DNA of 6,218 nt from JAYZAP01 sp964645285 (GTDB lineage Bacteria > Pseudomonadota > Alphaproteobacteria > JAAXGF01). Positions 1 through 4,711 of the stretch are shown here, piece by piece; the first letter of the stretch is position 1, and each line of letters starts with the position of its first letter. Location: the NCBI GenBank assembly GCA_964645285.1, contig CAZYDR010000156.1, forward strand, positions 1 to 6,218, written 5' to 3'. A program made the position numbers and the translations under genes. The notes under the pieces were generated by a model, which was given only the letters and a program-made list of their open reading frames with translations, was not told the origin of the DNA and searched no databases.

Positions 1-206
1 GGCGGCGCAAAACCTGCCCGTTCTCCGGCGCTAATTCACCGAAGATCGACTACAAGGACGTCAAGCTTCTGCAACGTTACCTGTCCGAGCGGGGAAAGAT
101 TGTCCCCAGCCGCATCACCGCGGTATCGGCCAAGAAACAGCGCGAGCTGGCGCGGACGATCAAGCGGGCGCGTAATCTCGCGCTGCTGCCCTTCGTCATT
201 CAATAG
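1..206 (+). CDS. rpsR: 30S ribosomal protein S18, 5'-truncated by the window edge
   Basis: S18 is a small-subunit protein that binds 16S rRNA together with S6 on the platform of the 30S particle. The reading frame has codons beginning at base 3 and gives 67 residues before TAG at 204-206. It opens with RRKTCPFSG, followed by KIDYKDVKLLQRYLSERGKI, then VPSRITAVSAKKQRELARTI and KRARNLALLPFV, the complete signature of bacterial S18. The PFSG opening with Cys and the ITAVSAKKQRELA stretch match alphaproteobacterial versions. Compared with the family's usual length of about 75-90 residues, only a short basic N-terminus is missing to the left. rpsF (S6) is expected just upstream, outside the window. 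Identity is secure; the start cannot be seen. Confidence 0.97.
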   Translation, partial: RRKTCPFSGANSPKIDYKDVKLLQRYLSERGKIVPSRITAVSAKKQRELARTIKRARNLALLPFVIQ

Positions 207-215
207 ATTGGCGAT

Positions 216-237
216 GGGCCGGCCCAAAGGCCGGTTC
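216..237 (+). promoter_or_regulatory. Hairpin in the rpsR-DUF2232 gap
   Basis: CCGGCC (219-224) and GGCCGG (229-234) form a perfect 6-bp all-GC stem around a CAAA loop. It can be extended outward by G218-U235, G217-U236 and G216-C237. The left arm also contains the perfect palindrome GGGCCGGCCC (216-225). The element fills most of the 36-base gap between the rpsR stop and the ATG at 243. It covers the only purine-rich stretch (AAAGG, 226-230) that could serve as a ribosome-binding site. Only two T bases follow, so it is a poor intrinsic terminator. It could lower translation of the membrane protein, pause polymerase or protect the rpsR mRNA end. The structure is seen directly; the role is inferred. 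Confidence 0.6.
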
Positions 238-242
238 GCTGG

Positions 243-1190
243 ATGTCCAGAACCCTGACCATCGCTGTCCTGGCGGGTATCGCCAGTGGGGCATTTTTTA
301 TCGCACCAATGTTTGGAACGATTCTCGGAATGCTGTTGATCAACTTCACACACTTGCCCTTGTTCCTGGTCGGACTCGGGCTCGGCACCGCGGCCGCGAG
401 CGTATCCGTGGCGGCTGGTAGTGTATTGGTTGGCGCGGCGGCGGGCTTCGGTCCGCTGGTATCGTTCGCGGTGGTATTCGGAATTCCGGTCATCCTTGTG
501 ACACGCCAGGCCCTGTTGTCACGCGCCATCGACGGGGGTGACGCAGAGTGGTATCCGCCGGGCCGGGTGCTCGGCCTGCTGGTGGGCTACGGCATTGTCA
601 CATTCCTGGTCGTGTACACGACCATGGCAGGCCGCGAGATTGGCCTTGTGGGCGAGATGGAAATTACCCTGAGCCAGATTTTCGCCATGCTGGCGCCCCA
701 ACTCACCGACGAGCAGCGCCAGATAGCGGCGAACCAATGGGCGACCATGCTGCCGGCGGCCCTGGTTGCTTCGTGGCTGGTCACACTCGCCATTAACAGC
801 GCTATCGCACAACGGATTCTCGTTCGAATGGGCGCCAATCGGCGTCCCTCGTTGGATCTTGGGCAGATCAAAATGCCCATGGCCTTCTCCTATGCGATTC
901 TGGCGAGCGGCGCCTTGTGGTTATTCGCCGATGGTCAGGCCGGCTTTATGGGCCAGACTCTGACGATCATCTTTGCGGCGGCGTATCTGTTCATGGGTCT
1001 GGCGGTGGTGCATCATGTGTCGCGACCCTGGCCCGGACGATCGCTTGCCCTGACTTTTTTCTACATGCTTTTGTTGTTCCTTCTCGGATTGCCGGGCTTC
1101 GCCCTGGTCGCCGGGTTGGGACTCGCGGATCAATTAATCGGACTACGGCAACGGTTCACGACCGCCGGGCCCGATAAGGAGAACGACTGA
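243..1190 (+). CDS. DUF2232 family polytopic inner-membrane protein
   Basis: This 315-residue, strongly hydrophobic protein has about eight predicted membrane segments, at roughly residues 5-32, 36-60, 62-86, 107-130, 166-188, 212-230, 235-256 and 266-293. A charged loop around 145-165 (LTDEQRQIAANQW) and a short charged C-terminus (GPDKEND) are the main soluble parts. I recognise it as the DUF2232 (YybS-like) family mainly from its position between rpsR and rplI, where alphaproteobacteria commonly carry such a gene, and from its size and topology. Its biochemical function is unknown to me and I assign none. The ATG at 243 is the first plausible start and puts a membrane segment at the N-terminus, but its ribosome-binding site is weak and lies inside a hairpin. 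The stop TGA (1188-1190) shares one base with the rplI start, implying cotranscription and coupled translation. Confidence 0.85.
   Translation: MSRTLTIAVLAGIASGAFFIAPMFGTILGMLLINFTHLPLFLVGLGLGTAAASVSVAAGSVLVGAAAGFGPLVSFAVVFGIPVILVTRQALLSRAIDGGDAEWYPPGRVLGLLVGYGIVTFLVVYTTMAGREIGLVGEMEITLSQIFAMLAPQLTDEQRQIAANQWATMLPAALVASWLVTLAINSAIAQRILVRMGANRRPSLDLGQIKMPMAFSYAILASGALWLFADGQAGFMGQTLTIIFAAAYLFMGLAVVHHVSRPWPGRSLALTFFYMLLLFLLGLPGFALVAGLGLADQLIGLRQRFTTAGPDKEND
1176..1181 (+). promoter_or_regulatory. Shine-Dalgarno site for rplI
   Basis: AAGGAG lies inside the last codons of the DUF2232 gene, 8 bases before the ATG at 1190. It is a near-ideal site and fixes the rplI start. Strong initiation here, next to a weak site upstream of the membrane protein, fits the need for L9 in ribosome-level amounts and much less of the membrane protein from one transcript. 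Confidence 0.85.
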
Positions 1191-1873
1191 TGCAGGTAAT
1201 CTTGCTTGAGCGAATCGAGAAGTTAGGCCAGTTGGGCGAAGAGGTGTCGGTGAAGCCCGGCTATGCGCGCAACTATCTGCTTCCCCAGGGCAAGGCTCTG
1301 CGGGCCAACAAGACCAACAGGAGCCGCTTCGAAACCGAGCGGGTCCAGCTTGAGGCGAACAATCTCGAGCGTCGCGACGAAGCTCAAAAGGCCGCCGAGG
1401 CGCTGGTCGACTTCACCTGTGTTCTGTTGCGCCAGGCCAGCGACAGCGCCCAGCTATACGGCTCGGTGACGGCTCGTAATATTGCCGACGCATCGACGGA
1501 CGGTGGCGTCAAGATCGACCGCCAGCAGGTCGAATTGGGCCGACCGATCAAAACTCTCGGCATCCATCCGATCCGCGTGGCGCTTCACCCGGAAGTCATC
1601 GTCGCCATCAAGGTAAACGTGGCGCGTACTGCCGAGGAAGCCGAAGCCCAGGAATTGGCCCTGTCCTGGCCCCAGGCGGCAACACCTGAAGCCGGCGCCG
1701 ATGACGGCGAAGAAGCACCGTCCGTGGAAGAAATTTTCGAACAGCCTGAAACCATTGATCTCAGCTATGAAGACAGTGACGAGAGTAGCGACGAGGGCAA
1801 TGCCGAGAGCAGCGCCGACGAGACGCCAAATGAAGACGCGACTGGCGACGACGCGGCTGATGACGAGACCTGA
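1190..1873 (+). CDS. rplI: 50S ribosomal protein L9 with long acidic C-terminal tail
   Basis: L9 binds 23S rRNA at the base of the L1 stalk and projects from the ribosome, helping to maintain reading frame. The N-terminal RNA-binding domain is complete (MQVILLERIEKLGQLGEEVS, then KPGYARNYLLPQGKALRA, residues 1-43). The connecting helix rich in Glu, Arg and Ala follows (about 44-75). The C-terminal domain includes QLYGSVTARNIADA and VELGRPIKTLGIHPIRVALH, ending near residue 150 at VNVARTAEEAEAQ. At 227 residues it is much longer than the approximately 150 of E. coli L9. The extra part, residues 165-227, holds 26 Asp/Glu in 63 residues and no Lys, Arg or His, with Ser/Asp/Glu-rich near-repeats. 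It is probably disordered. The reading frame is intact up to TGA at 1871-1873 and is followed by a terminator, so the tail is not a sequencing frameshift into noise. Function of the tail is unknown. Confidence 0.96.
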   Translation: MQVILLERIEKLGQLGEEVSVKPGYARNYLLPQGKALRANKTNRSRFETERVQLEANNLERRDEAQKAAEALVDFTCVLLRQASDSAQLYGSVTARNIADASTDGGVKIDRQQVELGRPIKTLGIHPIRVALHPEVIVAIKVNVARTAEEAEAQELALSWPQAATPEAGADDGEEAPSVEEIFEQPETIDLSYEDSDESSDEGNAESSADETPNEDATGDDAADDET

Positions 1874-1921
1874 TCGCCGCGCCGCCACCGGCGCCTGCGA
1901 CTCGGACCCAGCATAATTCGC

Positions 1922-1958
1922 CGCGGCACCCCTACCGGTGCCGCGACGTTTCTGTCTT
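1922..1958 (+). terminator. Intrinsic terminator closing the rpsR-DUF2232-rplI operon
   Basis: CGCGGCACC (1922-1930) pairs perfectly with GGTGCCGCG (1937-1945) around a 6-base loop. This 9-bp GC-rich stem is followed by a T-rich but interrupted tract TTTCTGTCTT (1949-1958). It stands 48 bases after the rplI stop. The stem is convincing and the T tract is mediocre, so termination may be partial, letting some transcripts run on into dnaB. Confidence 0.8.
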
Positions 1959-1962
1959 CGCC

Positions 1963-2006
1963 TTGGTAGGAAAATATATTGTCGCTGTATTTCAACGACC
2001 TAGAAC
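1963..2006 (+). promoter_or_regulatory. Candidate promoter region for dnaB
   Basis: Immediately after the terminator the sequence becomes AT-rich (GGAAAATATATTG). Two weak sigma70-type arrangements can be drawn. The first is TTGGTA (1963-1968) with TGTATT (1986-1991), spacer 17. The second is TTGTCG (1979-1984) with TAGAAC (2001-2006), spacer 16. Each hexamer matches four of six consensus bases. Neither is strong, and only position and base composition favour this region. Transcription would start near 1998 or 2013, leaving a leader of about 100 bases before the dnaB start. Confidence 0.4.
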
Positions 2007-2027
2007 CAAATACCCCCAACTTACACC

Positions 2028-2036
2028 TTATCCACA
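2028..2036 (+). promoter_or_regulatory. DnaA box upstream of dnaB
   Basis: TTATCCACA is an exact match to the consensus high-affinity DnaA-binding 9-mer. I found no second exact copy on either strand of the window. It lies just downstream of the candidate dnaB promoters, where bound DnaA would be expected to hinder transcription, although activation cannot be excluded. DnaA is the replication initiator and also acts as a transcription factor, so a site before the helicase gene makes biological sense. The match is seen directly; regulation is inferred. Confidence 0.6.
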
Positions 2037-2054
2037 GACCTCGATCAATAGACC

Positions 2055-2093
2055 CACGACGAGCCTCGTGATAGGTTCCGGCTCGCATTTTTT
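2055..2093 (+). promoter_or_regulatory. Attenuator-like hairpins in the dnaB leader
   Basis: CGAGCC (2060-2065) can pair with GGCTCG (2080-2085) across a 14-base loop. Two bases later comes a run of six T (2088-2093), the layout of an intrinsic terminator. A second hairpin, CACGA (2055-2059) with TCGTG (2066-2070), places the first arm of the terminator exactly in its loop, so the two foldings compete. The T run ends 16 bases before the proposed dnaB start. This could be an attenuator or a second barrier to read-through from rplI. The stems are short (5 and 6 bp), so this is a candidate only. Confidence 0.4.
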
Positions 2094-2097
2094 GATT

Positions 2098-2112
2098 GGG
2101 GGGGTCGGCGTG
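2098..2112 (+). promoter_or_regulatory. G-rich ribosome-binding site and GTG start of dnaB
   Basis: A run of seven G (2098-2104) ends 5 bases before the GTG at 2110. It can pair with the CCUCC anti-Shine-Dalgarno core using one G-U pair. No ATG occurs in frame between 1963 and the conserved DnaB N-terminal domain, so this GTG is the best-supported start. A better-looking AAGGAG at 2114-2119 has no start codon at suitable distance after it. Confidence 0.6.
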
Positions 2113-3618
2113 GAAGGAGCACTTAACGAACGGGACGAGAGTGTCACATTTCGCTCTCTGCCGCATAATGACGAAGCCGAGCAGGCGCTGCTGGGCGCCA
2201 TGCTGGTCAACAATGAAAAGAGCAACATGGTTTCGGGCTTTTTGCGTCTCGAGCATTTTTTCCAGCCTATTCACGGGCGCATCTTCGAAGCCATTCTGAA
2301 GCTGGTCGAACGCGGCCAGATCGCCAATCCGGTTACCCTCAAGCACTACTTCGAAAACGATGAGGCCCTGGCCGACATCGGCGGCGCCCAGTATCTCGCG
2401 CGTCTGGTCGGCTCGACAGTCACCATCATCAATGCGGACGACTACGCCCGTACGGTCCACGATCTCTATCTTCGCCGCGAGCTAATCACCCTTGGCGAGG
2501 ACGTGGTCAACGAGGCCTACGACTACAAAATCGAAACCCCGGCCAACGAGCAGATCGAAATGGCCGAGCAGCAGCTTTTCAACCTTGCCGAGGAAGGCGA
2601 GTCCGAGGGCGGTTTCAAGCAGCTTGGCGTTTCCATGACCGCAGCCATCGTCACCATGGAAGGCGCCTTCAACCGTGAGGGCGGCCTGACCGGCGTCGGC
2701 ACCGGGTTGATCGATCTCGACAACCAACTCGGTGGGCTCCACCCCTCGGACCTGTTGATCCTGGCCGGGCGGCCGTCCATGGGCAAGACGGCCCTGGCGA
2801 CCAACATCGCCTTCAGCGCGGCGCGCAACTACAAGCCCATTCTGGATGACGACGGCAACGTGACCCATACCGAAGGCGCCGTGGTCGGCTTCTTCTCCCT
2901 GGAGATGTCAGCCGAGCAGCTGGCCACCCGTCTGCTCGCCGAGGCCACCGGCATCTCGTCGGAAAAGCTGCGCCGTGGCCAGCTTTCCAAGGAAGATTTT
3001 CACAAAGTGGTCAAACAGAGCCGTGTCCTCAGTAATGCGCCGTTTTTTGTCGACGATACGCCGGCCCTGTCGGTGGCGGCCCTGCGGACCCGGGCCCGGC
3101 GTCTGAAACGAACCAACAAGCTGTCGCTTATCATTGTCGATTATCTACAGCTGATACGGCCCTCGGGCGGTTCGCGCCACGACAGCCGGGTTCAAGAGAT
3201 TGGCGAAATCACCCAGGGCCTCAAGGCATTGGCCAAGGAACTCAACGTGCCGGTGGTGGCGCTGTCCCAGCTGTCGCGCGCCGTCGAGCAACGCGAGGAC
3301 AAACGGCCCCAGTTGTCCGACCTTCGCGAGTCGGGCTCCATCGAGCAGGATTCCGATGTGGTCATGTTCATCTACCGCGAAGAGTACTACCTGGAACGGG
3401 GCGAGCCCATGAAGCGGACCGAGGAAACCGACGACCGTTTCGCCGACCGTTACGAGCGCTGGAGTCAGCGCCTGCAAGAAGTCGAAGGCACCGCCGAACT
3501 GTTCATCGCCAAGCAGCGCCATGGACCGATTGGCAAGGTTCGCCTGCAGTTCACCAAGGATACGACCAAGTTCAGTACCCTCGACACTCAGCACGGCGGG
3601 GAGGATGCACCCTTCTGA
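2110..3618 (+). CDS. dnaB: Replicative DNA helicase DnaB
   Basis: DnaB is the hexameric 5'-3' helicase that opens the replication fork and recruits primase. With a GTG start the protein has 502 residues, normal for alphaproteobacteria and longer than the 471 of E. coli. The N-terminal domain (about 17-120, beginning SLPHNDEAEQALLGAMLVNN) and a helical linker precede the RecA-like domain. Walker A is GRPSMGKT (220-227, Lys226), the catalytic Glu265 is in FFSLEMS, Walker B is LIIVDYLQL with Asp344, and motif H3 is LSQLSR (385-390). DLRESGSIEQD begins at 404, and the Lys468/Arg470 finger is in AKQRHGPIG. A charged insertion before FFSLEMS (about 244-257) is typical of alphaproteobacterial DnaB. 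There is no intein and no missing key residue. The frame stays open upstream to a TTG at 1963, but the extra 49 codons do not resemble DnaB and cover the regulatory region. Confidence 0.96.
   Translation: MEGALNERDESVTFRSLPHNDEAEQALLGAMLVNNEKSNMVSGFLRLEHFFQPIHGRIFEAILKLVERGQIANPVTLKHYFENDEALADIGGAQYLARLVGSTVTIINADDYARTVHDLYLRRELITLGEDVVNEAYDYKIETPANEQIEMAEQQLFNLAEEGESEGGFKQLGVSMTAAIVTMEGAFNREGGLTGVGTGLIDLDNQLGGLHPSDLLILAGRPSMGKTALATNIAFSAARNYKPILDDDGNVTHTEGAVVGFFSLEMSAEQLATRLLAEATGISSEKLRRGQLSKEDFHKVVKQSRVLSNAPFFVDDTPALSVAALRTRARRLKRTNKLSLIIVDYLQLIRPSGGSRHDSRVQEIGEITQGLKALAKELNVPVVALSQLSRAVEQREDKRPQLSDLRESGSIEQDSDVVMFIYREEYYLERGEPMKRTEETDDRFADRYERWSQRLQEVEGTAELFIAKQRHGPIGKVRLQFTKDTTKFSTLDTQHGGEDAPF
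3598..3604 (+). promoter_or_regulatory. Purine-rich site abutting the alr start
   Basis: GGGGAGG lies inside the last codons of dnaB and directly touches the ATG at 3605 with no spacer, which is closer than the normal 5-9 bases. If the site is used at standard distance there is no start codon to match it; the next in-frame starts are GTG at 3632 and TTG at 3635. Ribosomes finishing dnaB at 3618 may reinitiate here instead. Confidence 0.4.
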
Positions 3619-4708
3619 TCCCGTCGGGACGGTGTTGACCATCGATCTCGGCGCCATTGCCAGCAACTACCAGCTTCTCAGCGACCGACTCGGCGGCGTG
3701 CGTTGCGCCGCCGCCGTCAAGGCGGACGCCTATGGAGTCGGCGCCGAACGGGTCGCCCCAGTGTTGGCGCGGGCGGGATGCGACACCTTCTTCGTTGCTA
3801 CCCTGGACGAGGCCTTGTCCCTACGCGAGCTGATGCCCGGCCCGACTATCGCCGTGCTCAATGGCGCTCCCGTGGCCGGCGAGGCCGATTTCCTCGCCCA
3901 TGACCTGACACCAGTTCTCAACGATCTCGGCCAGATCAAACGCTGGGCGGCGCTCGCCCGCGACCATGGCCGGCTCGATGCGATGATTCATTTGGACACC
4001 GGCATGTGCCGGCTCGGCCTGCCGGCCTATGAGGTAGAACGTCTCGCTGCCGAGCCGGAGCGGCTCGATGGCCTCGACCTGACCCTGGTCATGAGTCACC
4101 TGGCCTGCGCCGAGGAAACCGAGCACCCCATGAACGACGAACAGCGAATCGAGTTTGATCGCCTGCGCCAAATACTGCCATCGGCGCCAGCCAGTTTCGC
4201 CAACTCCGCGGGCATCTTCCTGGGACCCGAATTTCACTATGATCTAGGACGTCCGGGGATCGCTCTCTACGGCTCAAATCCACTTCCGGGCACACCGAAC
4301 CCGATGGCGGAAGTCGTTCGTTTACAAAGCAAAATTGTCCAAGTGCGTGACGTTGACAGGCCCCAGACCGTTGGCTACAGTGCCGCGCATCGGGTTGTCG
4401 GGTCGGCGCGAATTGCGACTGTTCCTGTTGGTTATGCCGACGGTTATCGCCGGTCTCTCAGTGGCCGGGCGTTCGCCGCCATTGGCGACGCCAGAGTTCC
4501 GGTGGTGGGGCGGGTATCCATGGATTTGATCACCCTTGATGTTTCGACCTTGGAGCCGGAACAGACGAGGCCGGGAACCGCGGTCGATCTCATTGGCGGC
4601 CCCTGCCCGCTCGACGAGATTGCCGCCTTGGGCGACACGATCGGCCACGAACTTCTCACCAGTCTCGGCCGACGATACGAACGTCGCTACATTGGCGGCG
4701 TTGCGTAA
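3605..4708 (+). CDS. alr: Alanine racemase (PLP-dependent)
   Basis: Alr interconverts L- and D-alanine in the cytoplasm, supplying D-alanine for peptidoglycan. From the ATG at 3605 it is 367 residues, the usual family size. The N-terminal TIM-barrel carries the PLP lysine Lys39 in AVKADAYGVG, HLDTGMCRLG with Arg136, His165 in SHLACAEE, Ser201 in FANSAG, and Arg216 in LGRPGIALYG. The C-terminal beta domain carries the second catalytic base, Tyr277 in VGYADGY, and Met306 in VGRVSMDL. All expected active-site positions are present, so it should be active. I chose 3605 because it leaves a short N-terminus before the first barrel strand (VLTIDLGAIASNY). An ATG at 3521 would add 28 residues encoded inside dnaB that do not resemble Alr. 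It overlaps dnaB by 14 bases and so is probably cotranscribed with it. Confidence 0.95.
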   Translation: MHPSDPVGTVLTIDLGAIASNYQLLSDRLGGVRCAAAVKADAYGVGAERVAPVLARAGCDTFFVATLDEALSLRELMPGPTIAVLNGAPVAGEADFLAHDLTPVLNDLGQIKRWAALARDHGRLDAMIHLDTGMCRLGLPAYEVERLAAEPERLDGLDLTLVMSHLACAEETEHPMNDEQRIEFDRLRQILPSAPASFANSAGIFLGPEFHYDLGRPGIALYGSNPLPGTPNPMAEVVRLQSKIVQVRDVDRPQTVGYSAAHRVVGSARIATVPVGYADGYRRSLSGRAFAAIGDARVPVVGRVSMDLITLDVSTLEPEQTRPGTAVDLIGGPCPLDEIAALGDTIGHELLTSLGRRYERRYIGGVA

Positions 4709-4711
4709 GCC

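Noticed and set aside
1899..1903. GANTC (CcrM methylation) site near dnaB as cell-cycle control
   Set aside because: GANTC sites are scattered all over the window at about the frequency expected by chance, including inside coding sequence, so one copy here carries no signal.
1912..1917. CATAAT as a -10 element just after rplI
   Set aside because: It lacks a -35 hexamer at the right distance (GGCGCC there) and would place a promoter ahead of the strong operon terminator.
1454..2460. Two minus-strand open frames over the rplI tail, the gap and the dnaB start
   Set aside because: They mirror the codon pattern of rplI and dnaB, run through the terminator and DnaA box, and show no recognisable domain.
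2767..3560. Intein or mobile insertion in DnaB
   Set aside because: DnaB is a common intein host, but Walker A, the catalytic Glu, Walker B, H3 and the Arg finger follow at normal spacing with no splicing motifs. The insertion at about residues 244-257 is only a short loop of the alphaproteobacterial type.
3521..3604. Alr extended N-terminally from ATG 3521
   Set aside because: The 28 additional residues are encoded within conserved dnaB sequence in another frame, do not resemble alanine racemase and would make an 98-base overlap.
3719..3742. Possible loss of function in Alr because KADAYGVG replaces the common KANAYGHG
   Set aside because: The PLP lysine and all other catalytic residues are present, and substitutions at this His position are known to me in alphaproteobacterial alanine racemases.
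3821..4237. Minus-strand open frame of 138 codons inside alr
   Set aside because: It lies entirely antisense to a fully conserved enzyme, has no recognisable family and reflects GC-rich codon structure.
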